Numbered from the stretch's first letter, positions 11,693 through 23,680 are shown. The stretch is 64,000 nt of DNA from Adineta ricciae (GCA_905250025.1 CAJNOJ010000222.1:1-64000), one strand, 5' to 3'. A program made the numbers and translations. The notes: generated from the letters alone by a model not told the origin.

Positions 11693-11951
11693 TGAAAGTC
11701 GAATTGCTCTTCAATCGAAAACAAATGGAAAATTTGTTACCCCTGGAAATTATGGCAATATTCCTCTTATTGCTAACCATGACGAAGCATACGGATGGAA
11801 ACATTTTGAGATTATCAATGTTTCTAATTCCATAGTGGCTTTTCGATCAAAAGCAAATGAAAAATTTGTATGCTCGGAATATAATGGTAATTCATTGATT
11901 GCTAATAGAGATGAACACAATAATTGGGAACATTGCGAGATTGTTTATTGA
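11693..11951 (+). pseudogene. Fascin-like beta-trefoil fragment
   Basis: After a plausible 3' splice site (TTAG, 11689-11692) a frame encodes two tandem beta-trefoil motifs: I-A-L-Q-S-K-T-N-G-K-F-V-T with L-I-A-N-H, then V-A-F-R-S-K-A-N-E-K-F-V-C with L-I-A-N-R, each followed by a W-x-H/K-F/C-E-I end, then a stop at 11949-11951. This is the pattern of fascin-like domains, which bind actin in animals but also occur in bacterial carbohydrate-active enzymes. Only about 85 residues remain. Upstream lies a poly-C and palindromic GC tract and the fold-back element, with no earlier exon, so I regard it as a 3' fragment. Horizontal origin is possible but not shown. Confidence 0.55.
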
Positions 11952-12357
11952 TCATTTTACTAACACAGTTGATTAATTAACTACTCACCTTATACTTAGA
12001 CCCCATTAGTATTAACAATGTAACAATAATATAGATGTATACTTATTTGTAACTTTTATCTCCATACATGTTCAAAGTTAGCATTAAATTTTCTACTTCT
12101 TTTAATTCTTGAAACAGAAAAAAGATCATTCTTTTGAAAAATCAAAGTCACAAAAGTAGAAAACAATGATTAATTTTAAAAACATTATATTAACTTTTGG
12201 AATTAATTAGATGTTTTCCTTAAAAAAATTCACTGCATTTCAATAGGTTTATGCGGATGAAAATGTGCGCTTTGCTACATTTAAAAATTTTTTGTCTGAG
12301 AATTGACTATTCGCAAACCAAAGCAAATGACGATGTCAACGACAGTCAATAACTTAA
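11952..12357. other. AT-rich spacer
   Basis: No open frame or recognised element. Confidence 0.4.
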
Positions 12358-12693
12358 TTGATTTTCATAAAATATGATTTTAATCTGATCCAAAGAAAAT
12401 TGGTCCAAATGGGGTACAGATGGCAGGCCTGGTTTCGAAATACACGTCGAGTAATATCGTATAAGTTTTATTCTCTTCATTCAACTCCTATTGAAAGAGC
12501 ACAATATCGATGGCCAAAAATTGATATATTTCCATATCAACAGAGTCAAACACATGTGTTCGCTTTTCCTCGACCTCATCGTAATACAGGAACAATAAAA
12601 TATTTATCAGTTACATATCTTGAACCATTTCCTCGTCGAATATTAGGACCACTTCTAATACCAAATCCACGACCTGTTTCTCCATCAATTTGA
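12358..12693 (+). CDS. Unrecognised 111-residue open frame
   Basis: This frame has a protein-like composition: basic and aromatic N-terminal half, and a proline-rich C-terminal end (P-F-P-R-R-I-L-G-P-L-L, then P-N-P-R-P-V). I do not recognise the family. There is no signal peptide. It is not in the second unit. It could be the last exon of a larger gene, because its upstream side is AT-rich with several possible 3' splice sites. It lies just left of duplicated block X. Confidence 0.35.
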   Translation: MIFIKYDFNLIQRKLVQMGYRWQAWFRNTRRVISYKFYSLHSTPIERAQYRWPKIDIFPYQQSQTHVFAFPRPHRNTGTIKYLSVTYLEPFPRRILGPLLIPNPRPVSPSI

Positions 12694-13352
12694 GCGATTA
12701 CTCGGTCAGAAAAAAAACAACTGTTTTTATTACTTGTGATGAAGTAAATTTCTACACCGTCAAAATCATCCATCTGGTGAATCATGGCGTGATCCATGTC
12801 GAATACTTACTTCATCTTATTCTTTCGTTAAAACTAACTTTGATTCAGCTGATGAAATATGTAGAAAAATCAGTTATTTTCAATGATACAGTAACTAACC
12901 TTAGTTTATATATGTATAAATGTAATGAGTATGTTCAACGAACGTTAGATTATTAAATTCTTTTTGAGTATATTTCTCGTTGATTTGTTTTTTTCTTTCG
13001 GAAACTATAATCAGTCTCTAATCAAAATATTGTTTTTCTAATGCTTCTTATATTTTGCATACTAATAAATGAAAGAAACTTGTACTTTGAAATTTTTGTT
13101 CTCTTCTTCGAGCACAATTGGAAGATCATTCCAGTAATATGTTAAGGAAAAAAAGCGATGATACGTGTTCTTGAAAATAAGTTCGATTTTTTAAAGGTAT
13201 CTTGGATGAATGTCAAGTTATACACACACGAATTTCGAAATTGAAAATAAAAAATGAAAACAAATTGAAAATTTCCTATGGATTCTGTATTATAAATACA
13301 ATACAACTTTTTCGTTTCATTTTTCATTCATTTTTTTTAATCAGAATAAGAA

Positions 13353-16300
13353 ATGAACAAATTCTCTTTCTATCTGATCGTTGTCTGGTATTTTTCAACT
13401 ATTCATTCAAGTCATTTTTATGGAGGAACAGTCACTTGGAGACCAATAAATAATACTGACTTTGGCTCAATGATTCGTATAATGTTCACACAATCTTATC
13501 AATGGCAGCAAACAAATACACAATGTGATCAAACTTTTATTGGAAATCAAACACGAAAAATTCCTAGTGACATTGGTACACTTGAATGTGCAACTAATTT
13601 ATCTTCATGTGAAAATTATACAGCATTAGATGTGAATGGATATTGTACTGATTATAGCAAAATTATGGATACAAGTTCGAGTCAAATATCAAATATTGAA
13701 ACTATTGCATTGGATTTGAAATTTTGTGTAGCCTATCAAAATTTAACATGGCCAGGCATTATTTCATCTGTTTATGGTGTTGATCAGTATCTGGATAATG
13801 CAACATGGTCACTTGGTTGTTGTGTTGATTTAACAATACGAGATGATGGTTTTATTAATACAGCACCAGTCGCAGCAGTTGTTTCACGTATATTTTAATG
13901 TTCCTGGTGTAATTATAATATGATTTGTTATTTATTTTAGCTATTTATGTACTATCTAATACGATAAGTACTATTAGTATTCCTGTTGCAGATGCCGATG
14001 GTGATATTTTACGGTAAGATAAATCTTTTGTTATTACGTATAGTTTTACTATATGTAAGTATAGTTGTCGTTGGGCAAGTAATGATTCAATATTTGATGA
14101 ATGTGGTGATATTTGTGGAGAAATTCCCGGAAGTATACTTTATGAAGAAAATTGTACACTTGTCTTTGACAGTACAGGAAAATCTTCCGGAGATTATTAT
14201 GCTATAGCATTGATGGTTGAAGATTTTTATAATGATTCAAATAGTACAGCATTAAGTAGTATTTCTATACAATTTTTAATTCATATTATTAATGAATCAT
14301 CATGTGATTTCAAACCAATCATTGCTTTAAATTCATCAATAAATTCAACTTTAGAAGTTGGAACAAACTACTCATTTACTTTTACAATCAGCACAAACTG
14401 TTCCAATGTATCGATTGTTGATTATTTTCGATCTCCTTTATTAAATGTGATTAAAAGTAATTTAACATTTGATTCAATTGATGACGTTTGGACTATTACT
14501 GAAATATGGATGCCAACAGTAGAACAAATTGGTTTACAGATTTATTGTGCTGTAGCAATTGATAGGTATATTGAGTTGTTTGATAAAATTAATATTATTT
14601 TCTTCCTTTATTTAGTGTTTCAATTCAATCAGATTTCTATTGTTTAACATTTATTGTAAATTCAACTTATGGAGGAGACGAAGAGTAAGATAGATAATCA
14701 CTTGTCAATAATCCCATAACTAGTCATAACATTTTGTTTCTACTTATATACCTTCCAGCAGTTACTTGTATAACCTCATTAATTAGTTATACATTTGCAA
14801 TCTTTTCTCTTTTTAGTGGTGGATACGGTTTGATTAGTACTGCCACAACTGATAAGTAACGGGTGGCCCATAAAGAGTAACCCTCTCAGTATTTTTCAAA
14901 TATCTCTCTCAAATTTTGACATTCATACTTGAACTTTTCCCCGAGAGAGAGCGCATGAAATTCTCTACAAAATCTTATGAAAAGACATCTTCCAACGGGT
15001 AACTATGAAATTATATCAGAACGACACCACAACGCTCTAAAGTGACCTGCTTTCAAAGCGCTGCTTCTCATATTAACGATTTTGCGCCACTATTTTGACC
15101 ACATATAAAGAGATTGAATAGGCCATCTTGTAGACCATGAAAAGATCTATTACTTAAACGAACATTTTTTTTTTGCATAATGTAAATTTTACTGGAAAAT
15201 CTTTTCTTTGTTCTTCTTTATTCGTGTTCCCAGAAGCTTTCGTTAAAGTCCATCGTAGTTTTAATTATTTTGTGTTAGATGGAAAATTATTACATATTCA
15301 AATTCATTATGCAGTCGAGGGAAAATGTTGTTTCTATCATTTCAATACAAATAGAATGTTGCAAAGCGTTTCTTCTGCAATGATTTAGATGCGTAACAAG
15401 AACTACCAATGATTCTAAGTCGTTTTCGAAGAAGATAGGCTACTGGAACCTCACAATCGTGTCCAAATATCTTCTCTTCAGATCTGTTAGAAAGAGTACA
15501 TCTGAAAACACAGAAAACTTGCATTAGAGTAGGGTCTCGTATGTTTCACTAGAAGAAATGAAATCATTAGTTTTGTAAAAATGCGCATTTGAAAGTGAGT
15601 CATGTTAAAGCGTTGTTGTTTTGATCTGATATAATTTCATAGTTACCCGTTGGAAGATGTCTTTTCATAAGATTTTGTAGAGAATTTCACGCGCTCTCTC
15701 TTGGAGAAAAGTTCAAGTATGAATGTCAAAATTTGAGAGAGATATTTGAAAAATACTGAGAGGGTTATTCTTTATGGGCCACCTGTTAAGTTTTCGAGTT
15801 CGTTCGATTTTATTATTACTATTTTGTTCTTTGTAGAACAGCAACAACTTCTACTGCAACAACATCGACATCGACCACTGCAACTAGTTCAACAAGCACA
15901 TCAAGCACATCGACCACTGCAACTAGTTCAACAAGCACATCAAGCACATCGACCACTGCAACTACTTCAACAAGCACATCAAGCACATCGACCACTGCAA
16001 CTACTTCAACAAGCACATCAAGCACATCGACCACTGCAACTACTTCAACAAGCACATCAAGCACATCGACAACCAGTTCAAGCAGTACGTCAGGTACATC
16101 AACTTCATCAACAAGTACTTCTACAACGTCGACAACGTCTACCTCAACAACGACGTAATTTTCCTTGTTTTCCATTTCCGAAAAGATGTTTGTTTTTGAT
16201 AAACTTTTATAGAACAGCAACCTCGACTACAACCACTTCAGAAACAACTATGTAAGTCTCGACTCTTTCTATAATATCTGTCCGATTTACTTCTACTGTT

Positions 16301-17156
16301 TTAGAACAACAACTACAACTCAAGAGCCTGCAACTATTATAGGTCTGCATATTTTACTTAATTGAAATTAACATTTATATATGAAAATTCTTTTTCTTTC
16401 ATTTAATTACAGTACTCATTTCAACGAAAGATAACTCCGGATTATTAGGACTAGGATTGGGACTTGGTTTACCTCTTGGCTTAGCATTTATAGCTTTAAC
16501 TGTATATGGTTTGTATCGTGGACCAGCTGCACTGCTAGGGTATGAAATTATTCTGTTAGATCGTTTTCTACAACCGTTCGATACACCTTTAGCCGGACTT
16601 TTTTTATAGCGATCATTTTATTTCTAGGTTCAATTCGCATTATAAATTTTTCAATCGCCCAACCAGTTCAATTAATCAAGTCGGTTCGGTTCAAGAATTT
16701 ACAGATACTATTAATTCCGGATATCATCATGAAGAAACTAATGAAATTATAAGAAAGAAACAGATCAATATTCAAAATCAAAATCTTAACAATTCACAAT
16801 CATCACCGATCGACAGTCAAACCAACACTCCTAGTCATACGAATCCACCATCAAACAAACAAACATCATTATCAACAAAGGAACTATTACTTCCAAAAGG
16901 AAACTCTTTCGCTACTGTCTCAATATCTGATTTTGAGCTTAATAATTTGGATAAAACGCCACCATCATCATCACCAATTCAGCCTTTACTTCCACCGCCA
17001 TTATCTTCTCCATCTTCATTAGTCAATGAAACTGTTCGACAAACGCAAACAGTTCCATTGAAAGCGAATTTCACACAATCAAATGGCTCTGTTCTTCTCA
17101 ATGCTTATTCTGATCAAGAAAAAGACAAATTCACTACTATTCATGAACTCATTTAA
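13353..17156 (+). CDS. Mucin-linker type I membrane protein, copy 1
   Basis: Ten exons join in frame: 13353-13887, 13941-14013, 14065-14565, 14616-14684, 14817-14855, 15837-16154, 16213-16251, 16305-16342, 16413-16539 and 16628-17156, about 755 residues. Residues 1-20 form a signal peptide. A Cys-rich, N-glycosylation-rich ectodomain follows (about 21-400), beginning S-H-F-Y-G-G-T-V-T-W-R-P and containing A-D-A-D-G-D-I-L-R-C-R-W. Next is a Ser/Thr-only linker (about 405-535), then one transmembrane helix rich in Gly-Leu (about 545-570), and a polar Gln/Ser/Pro tail of about 175 residues. The ectodomain family is not one I can name. A cell-surface or adhesion role is inferred from architecture. 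The second copy at 36361-39124 has identical exon structure. Intron 5 carries a transposon. Confidence 0.85.
14859..15786. mobile_element. Tc1/mariner-like MITE in intron 5
   Basis: The ends ACGGGTGGCCCATAAAGA and, inverted, ACAGGTGGCCCATAAAGA begin terminal inverted repeats of roughly 190 bp. They are flanked by TA (14857-14858 and 15787-15788). The paralogous intron at 37865-37915 is the empty site with a single TA. A TA target and long inverted repeats fit Tc1/mariner or a related group. The interior (about 15050-15600) has an open frame at 15173-15388 with no recognisable transposase motif, so the element is non-autonomous. Confidence 0.88.
15877..16071 (+). repeat. 39-bp tandem repeat, five units
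   Basis: Five in-frame copies of a 39-bp unit (13 residues, Thr/Ser/Ala only) lie inside exon 6. The paralogous exon at 37916-38101 has one such unit plus a 24-bp duplication of neighbouring sequence, which accounts for the 132-bp difference in exon length. Confidence 0.88.
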
Positions 17157-17356
17157 AACAAAAAATTCCAAAACTCTTGTCAAAACAAAAACATTTACTT
17201 CACTTTTTTTCCTCCTTGATTGCTCTATGAAAATAAACAAATTATAATGAAACATATTTCATTCTATTACAAGGTTACCTTAGCTAGTTAACACTCTCTA
17301 AGATATCATAAAATCTTTGCACGACAGATACGCCTTGAGAAATAATCAATTTATGA

Positions 17357-17789
17357 TAAGTAATATTGTTTTTCTTTTGTAGATTTCATCATCCACAATG
17401 TCTGAATAACTAATGAAAGTACTCGAACGTGTGTACATGTTTGAAGTTCTTTTTGACATATTTCATTCTACATGAATCCTTTAAAATTTTCATTTAGAAC
17501 AAGTAACGCTCATCCGTTGGATTCGCTGACCCTTTTCTGAAAGTATCAGAAAACTAGTAGATAAACGCTCTCACTTAGATCTCAATCTAATTGGTTTCGA
17601 ACTGAAGTCACTTTTATGCTCATTCTTTCATTTGCTGCTTCATTCATGTTAGATTACTTTCAATTCATTTGGCCAAAGACGTAAACAAAACGAATACCGT
17701 TTATAAAAATTTATTCATCGACTCTCTTTAGACTACTTTGAATAAAAAAATCAGTTTATTTTCACTTATTTTATCTCCTCTAAGCCATT
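17357..17789. other. Spacer, no gene recognised
   Basis: Private to unit 1; AT-rich, with no coding frame. Confidence 0.4.
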
Positions 17790-18300
17790 CAAATAAACGC
17801 CTAGTTATTCGTCGGCCTGCCTCCGGTCGCCCACTCACCACTAGCCGTTAACGTCGAACTTTGTGCCGTTGTGACTGTTCAAAACAACATTTGTTAGAGG
17901 AGGTACTACTTTGAGTGGTTAGCATCAGATAATGTTTGCGTAATATAACTGTTTGTATAATCGTGATGTTATCAATGTGCTGATGTGTATGAATATCCAA
18001 CAATTCGATGTTAGTTAGCTATTTCTTTTCAGTTCTACATATTGCTGCTTCAAACAGTATCGGTTAAAAAAACTTCCTTGCAAAAAATGGACCTTTGTCT
18101 AAAAAACAGAATAGAATTTTTTATTGCAAAACTAACAACAGATTACCATTCGGTCAACCCTTATTTGACAATATAAGAACTAATCATTGGCTAATTAACT
18201 AATTAATTAGTTAGTATTTTTGAAAACTAACATCGGATTCGAGATGCTCGACCCCGATTACCCTCCGATCGACCCTTACTCGACAACCAGAAAATTTTTC
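17790..18300. repeat. Dispersed repeat, copy C (short)
   Basis: It contains the GC-rich block GTCGGCCTGCCTCCGGTCG with CTAGCCGTTA (near 17810-17850) and two of the GATTACC(A/C)TTCGGTC-type words (near 18150 and 18255) seen in copies A and B. It is shorter and more diverged. Confidence 0.5.
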
Positions 18301-18480
18301 ATTTCTTAAATTAAAATATGTTTTTAAAGATATTTTAGGAATTTCATATGTAGATTAAACTAAAGAAGACAGATTAAATTGAAGTTAACAGGTTCATTCT
18401 GAGTTTATTGAAAACTTCTTTTTTTCTCAGTCTTTTACATTGGATTTCTATTTTTAAAAATGCTCTTTTTTCTTGCCAAA

Positions 18481-19416
18481 TTATCCATATATTTCACAAC
18501 TGGTCGTGCTAGAACCGTTCCACCCACCAGTAGCTAAAACATTTCCATTCGGTAAAATTGTTGCTCTATGGTCAGTTCGTCCAAAACTCATATTACTCGT
18601 TGTTGTCCAATTATCTTTCGATGAATCATACAATTCAGCGCTGCTCGTAAAATCACCATTGTATCCGCCACTAACTAAAACTTTTCCATTTGATAAAACT
18701 GTTGCTGCATGACCATGTCGTGCAACATTCATATTTCCTGTTTGTGTCCAGTTGTTTGTTGACAAATCATATAATTCAGCATAGTTTAGATAAACACTGC
18801 CATTATTTCCCCCACTAACTAAAACTTTTCCATTTGATAGAAGTGTTGCTGTATGATATTTTCGTGCAACATTCATATTTCCTGTTTTTGTCCAGTTGCC
18901 TGTTAATGGATCATATAATTCAGCATAGTTTAGATAAACACTGCCATTATTTCCCCCACTAACTAAAACTTTTCCATTTGATAAAACTGTTGCTGTATGA
19001 TACTGTCGTGCAAAATTCATATTTCCTGTTTTTGTCCAGTTGCCTGTTGACAAATCATATAATTCAGCATAGTTGAGAGAAACACTACCATCGTATCCCC
19101 CACTAACTAAAACTGTTCTATTTGATAGAAGTGTTGCTGTATGATATTGTCGTGCAACACTCATATTTCCTGTTTTTGTCCAGTTGTCTGTTAATGGATC
19201 ATATAGTTCACCACTATTGAGATAAGTAGCACCATATCCTCCGATAACTAAAACCTTTCCATTAGGTAATATTGATGCTGTATGACTAACTCGTGCGGCA
19301 TTGAGAGATTTAGTTTGCATCCATACTGGAAAAAATGATTTCAGTAAAATTCGAAAGAAATATTTTTTAGCAAGAAAACAATCTATTTGTGTTAGTGGGC
19401 GAAGACGACGGTACAA
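18481..19416 (-). CDS. Kelch-repeat protein
   Basis: A single open frame of 311 residues contains five near-identical repeats of about 48 residues plus a partial sixth (about 34-310). Each has A-R-x-x-H-T-A-T-x-L-x-N-G-K-V-L-V-x-G-G, then a Y-A-E-L-Y-D strand and N-W-T-x-T-G-N-M: the Kelch beta-propeller pattern. The first 33 residues lack the pattern, and a good 3' splice site (TTTTTTCCAG, then 19325) suggests the true coding exon starts at V-W-M-Q-T-K with an upstream exon I could not place. The low divergence between repeats suggests recent repeat expansion or homogenisation. It is private to unit 1. The protein may be a fragment or secreted; the ligand is unknown. Confidence 0.75.
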   Translation of the reverse strand: MYRRLRPLTQIDCFLAKKYFFRILLKSFFPVWMQTKSLNAARVSHTASILPNGKVLVIGGYGATYLNSGELYDPLTDNWTKTGNMSVARQYHTATLLSNRTVLVSGGYDGSVSLNYAELYDLSTGNWTKTGNMNFARQYHTATVLSNGKVLVSGGNNGSVYLNYAELYDPLTGNWTKTGNMNVARKYHTATLLSNGKVLVSGGNNGSVYLNYAELYDLSTNNWTQTGNMNVARHGHAATVLSNGKVLVSGGYNGDFTSSAELYDSSKDNWTTTSNMSFGRTDHRATILPNGNVLATGGWNGSSTTSCEIYG

Positions 19417-19794
19417 TTTTGATAAATATGTCCACGCACACTCTCATTTCGCCTGATTATATCCTTAGTCACGCGGACAATCTAAACATCTTGATAAAAA
19501 TTATTCTTCTACAAGTTCTAGATATTTTCCTATCACCTTTTTAATATTAAAATACACTTAAGGTGAAGTAAACAACTGCTTTGAAAGCTCGTATTTTTTA
19601 AATACAAAAAAGGCATTTTCTTTCATCAAAATTCCAATGATATAGAAAATCAGTTTTACAGAGGATTACTTGGCACAGATCAATAAATATTTCTCATATT
19701 TATATTCGAAATTAAAATAGCCGATGAACTCTGATTTTGTGACTTTAGTCGGGAAACTAATATATCAGTTGCATCGTTTTTGTCGCTAGTTCTC
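19417..19794. other. Spacer 5' of Kelch gene
   Basis: No recognisable exon. It may contain the missing Kelch 5' exon or promoter. Confidence 0.35.
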
Positions 19795-19965
19795 TCGGCT
19801 CAGAGGAGAGTCATATGAAAAAAAAAGTTTCTCTGTCTGTTTGTGTCAGAATCAAAGATCAAAAAACGCATTTTTTGAAAATGCTCCAAACTGCATAAAA
19901 TATAGTTTGTGAGGGATTTCGAGGCTCGAGATTGCTTGAAGGGGATTAGGTCAAAAGAACACTGA
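19795..19965 (-). repeat. Inverted copy of the A-family 5' segment
   Basis: Its reverse complement matches 620-790: a GCATTTTCAAAAAA block followed by a CTGACACA(A/G)ACAGACAG block and a run of T before CATATGAC. It is a partial, inverted dispersed-repeat copy. Confidence 0.55.
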
Positions 19966-20682
19966 ATCAGTGGGGGCGACAAGGGCGCGCTTGAATGATC
20001 TGAGCTCCCCTAAACGGAAAATTCTCGCCTGGCCTCTACACTGAATCATAGGGCCAGAGATGAAAGAAAAATCCTTTCCCTGTCTGCAAAGAGGGTGATA
20101 CGAAAAGGAATGGATTGAGTAGGGGTGGGATGCAACGGTACTACTTGAATGATTGATACTCAAGGAATTATGATCAAGATTGCAGTCTGGGAATCAATGT
20201 GCAAAGATTAAATGCAAAACTTCTGCGCTTTCCATGATCTCTCAATCAAGCAGTAAGTCTGGAAACTAGATTCATTGTCGGTAAATTTGTTCTTCTCAGG
20301 TAAAAATGCAATTGAATATATATTGAGTATACTGGAGAAGAAATTATGGATTGTAACGATCAGACGTTAGCCTGTAAGACCTCTCATGAGTATAACGAAT
20401 AGGATTCTTGAGTCAAGACTCTTGATGTTTCAAAGGTTTGCGGATAAGAAGAATCACAAGCGGAAAAGATCTCTGGCGAGAAATTGTGCCGAAAGGAATC
20501 CATTGATTTGTCCCAGTTGAAATAGCTAGTATATATTTTTTTTATTCTTCAGTCAAGAGTAAAGCGAGTCTCCCTCGACGAGCGTTACTAGTTTTTATCA
20601 CTTTCTCAACGAAAATAAATTATGATCGTAAGAATCGATTGGGAAATTATGCTAAAAAAACTGTAATTGTTTTATTACATTA

Positions 20683-20770
20683 CTAACCACGCGGTGCTTC
20701 TGTTGATGATGAGGTTGTTGGCGATGACGATGTTGACGATGAAGTTGATGATGCTGCTAAAATCGTCGTC
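20683..20770 (-). pseudogene. Ser/Thr-rich exon-like fragment
   Basis: After TTTTAGCAG a minus-strand frame encodes about 20 Ser/Thr/Pro residues and then reaches a possible donor (GTTAGT). It resembles the mucin-type linkers of this genome and lies downstream of the PAN-like exon at 21105-21542, so both may belong to one broken gene. The right part of the surrounding frame is one arm of the hairpin at 20819-21041. Confidence 0.3.
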
Positions 20771-20818
20771 AGATCTATTTCGAAAGTAATAAAATCTATG
20801 AGTGTGGACAAACGAGTT

Positions 20819-21041
20819 GGTACCCCAGAAATATTAGGCATTCGATTAACTCCATTTACCGATAAGAAAAGCATAAAATATTCATCCGATATAACACATG
20901 TATGGTACTAATGACTTAGCACTGTTTAAGGCTTACATCCCCAAGTCATTAGTACCATACATGTGTTATATCTTATGAATATTTCATGCTTTTCTTATCA
21001 GTAAATGGAGTTAATGGAATGCCTAATATTTCTGGGGTACC
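20819..21041. repeat. 99-bp inverted repeat (hairpin)
   Basis: Arms 20819-20917 and 20943-21041 are reverse complements with about five mismatches, separated by a 25-nt loop. The ends are GGTACCCCAGAAATATTAGG and its complement. No terminal features of a known element class were identified. Confidence 0.88.
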
Positions 21042-21104
21042 ATCTCGGTTGCCCATACCGCTATATGAAACACAAAAATTATATAAATTATATCATATTC
21101 AAAA

Positions 21105-21542
21105 TTAACTTATTCTCTTTGTATTTTCAAAAATCTTTTGCTGTTTAAACAAGGTAATTTTGCGAAAAAAGTTCACTACCATGAATTCTATTTCACACGA
21201 ACCATATGAATATCGTGATCTGAAAATTGTGATCATTGTCACAGCATTTATTTCAACTGACATGCTCGTATTTTGATTGATTGAAGTAGCAAATAATTGA
21301 CATTGTAAAGTTGATTGATGAAAAGTAACTGCCGTACATTCATTTCGATTTAAACAATTGATTTGACAACGACGAATGTCTGATGTTATCAAGTTATAAA
21401 ATGGTAAACAAGTTGATTGAGTACATTGAAATACTTTATTATTGATTATTAGCATTTGAATTGACCGAATATCGCTCGACATTGTTTGTATAAGAAATGT
21501 GAAGAAAAATAATACAGAAATCTTTCTTAAACTCATCATCAA
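21105..21542 (-). CDS. Small secreted PAN/apple-like protein (5' exon)
   Basis: The frame begins with a signal peptide (residues about 1-22, L-F-F-F-T-F-L-I core). A Cys-rich stretch follows: Q-C-T-Q-S-T-C, R-R-C-Q-I-N-C-L-N-R-N-E-C-T-A-V-T-F, and L-Q-C-Q-L-F. This resembles a PAN/apple domain, which mediates protein or sugar binding in secreted proteins. The final 35 residues read like intron sequence, so the true exon probably ends near 21215. A Ser/Thr-rich exon lies downstream at 20690-20760, with the hairpin in between. No complete gene can be assembled; it may be truncated. Confidence 0.5.
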   Translation of the reverse strand: MMMSLRKISVLFFFTFLIQTMSSDIRSIQMLIINNKVFQCTQSTCLPFYNLITSDIRRCQINCLNRNECTAVTFHQSTLQCQLFATSINQNTSMSVEINAVTMITIFRSRYSYGSCEIEFMVVNFFRKITLFKQQKIFENTKRIS

Positions 21543-23680
21543 AATGTAAGTTGTTGAAATGGAAAAGAAAATATTCTACAGGATACTATTTCCTTTCATT
21601 CGCTCTCTCGTTCTTTCTCTTTTTTTTCTATATTTTCTTCGTTGAGACCCCAGAGCGGGCAGATATTTTTTGTTCTCTCGGTCCAAATTGTTCCTCCCTA
21701 AAATGAAAGATATGTCGACAAAATACTCAGTTGCATTTTCGATTTCGTTACCATTTTAAACAAGTACAGGTCTGTCAGACTTCGGTCTCAATCAGATATT
21801 TCTTTGCGAATATGTAGTTCTGAACCTGAAACAATCGTCTTTATCGAATTACAGAGCAAACGTTCATAGATTGTTCTGCTTTATTTATCGAAGCGATCAC
21901 TGGTTATTTTTATCAATATCTTGATGAACTTTTCGTCAAGAAGCTGCTTCATTATGATAAGAGAAGAATTAAAGATTTTGAATGAATTCGAATCTCTTTT
22001 TCTTTTTTCCATTATAATGATAGAGAAAGTTTGGAGAAAAACAACAGTTGGTGGATGAAAGATCAAGCGAAAAATACGACACTAAATTGTTCTAATCAAC
22101 ATATTGAAATGCACTTCATGATGTTGCTGAAAAGAAAAAGAGCTCCATGTTGAGTCAGATAGTTAATAACATATCAAATTTGTAATAGAAGAAATAATCA
22201 AATGTTCATTGTATTTTATGAATGTGTCAAAGAAAGTTCGGGAGATTTTTTTCAACTCGGATCTCTTTATTATATCGTAGTGTCCAATTATTTTTCACAA
22301 TGACGAAACTAGATCGTAGTGTAAAACCTTGATCTTTGTTAAAAACGATTGAGAGACGTCCTTTTACGTTAAACGAGAAATATCGAAATTAAAGCATCTT
22401 CACAAGGTTTCGTTATATCAGAAACTATTACTGTTTCGGCTTTTGTGAGGAAAACGGCGAAAAAAGCTTGAACTCTCCGCTCATGACAAGCTTCAACAAA
22501 ATATTTTCAGAAAGAAAATTTTTCTCCAATTTTGTTTGAATTCGTACTATCGTAATCTTTCTTTCTCTCGTCACAGACTTTGTAGTCGTCCTAGATTTGC
22601 TATATTTAAAAAACGACGAAAATTCCCTGATATAGGTATGGATTTTTTTGGTTACCAGTTTTAGCTTTCTATAAGAGTTTGAGGAGAAAACTTGAGAGTC
22701 ATAAATTCATGAAAAAGAAATCAAAATTTCGAAACTTTTCTGGCTAAAAGATGCTTTTAAATAGGCCCTATATACGCGATAAAAGTCGTATGAAAAGTTT
22801 CACGAAAAATCCCTTGCATTCCTATATTTTTATGAAGCACTGCTACGAATCCAGCTCTTCGTGTCGATCGTATAATTTCCCTACATGAATGGTTGACGTC
22901 AAACATGTTGAAACACATACGAGACAAAAGGACTTGATTAGAAAAAACTTCTTTCAATTACAATCATGAAAATTGCTTAGCCTCAGTAAACAAATGTTTG
23001 TGAAATTGTAAAAATAGCAATGGTTTTCTGTCGACGACAAAACATTTTCATAATGAATTTTAAGAAAATGAAAAGAACCCTTGATTTGAGTTTTTGTAGT
23101 GAATTTTTTCAATTGTCACATTTTATGCAAACTAACATATGAAAAAGAAATATTTAGTAGAACGTAAATTATATTGAAAAAGAGATCAAGTAATCAAATT
23201 AGAATCCACTAGTTTCCATAGAACGAGCTTCGTCAAATTTTTTAAAAACTATTCCAAGTCATCTGAATGAAGAATGCATATCAATTAAATGTTTAGTTCT
23301 CCTCAGCAATTCACATAAATTCTTCTGCAGATTTAAATATATCATCAAAAATTTCCAAGTGATTCTAGCCTCTGCTAGCCGATGACTCTGTCTTTATTCT
23401 TTCCACGTTATTGAATTTCTTTTCTACCAGACGAGGTTCTTGACGATCATGATCGATATGAAACTAGCACCATTCACAACTCAATTCGATCGCTTTCAAA
23501 ATAGACTAATCAAGAGTCATAAACAAGGAAAACACCATAATGGAGGTCAGAGATTAGACTATGGCTTCCTTAGTGGCACAAATATTTTTCATTAACCATC
23601 ACAAGCTAACTGCAAATACCACTTAATCCCAAACACCATTCCATAAAGAATCATAACAAAAACCACAATATACTTACTTT
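21543..23680. other. Two kilobases without a recognised gene
   Basis: AT-rich sequence private to unit 1. The open frames 21881-22066 and 22757-22957 (-) have no motif support. Confidence 0.4.

Larger units (their letters stand above)
12953..17356. repeat. Duplicated block X, copy 1
   Basis: It aligns in direct orientation with 35985-39332. Homology starts at TTAAATTCTTTTTGAGTA on both sides and ends after AATAATCAATTTATGA. The length difference is mainly a 928-bp transposon (14859-15786) and extra tandem repeats in exon 6. Confidence 0.9.

Noticed and set aside
15173..15388. 71-codon frame inside the mariner-like element
   Set aside because: No DDE/D motif or helix-turn-helix; treated as part of a non-autonomous element.
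15819..16220. 133-codon minus-strand frame and a Gln/His-rich plus frame across exon 6
   Set aside because: These are alternative frames of the Thr/Ser tandem repeat, which is in frame with well-supported exons on both sides.
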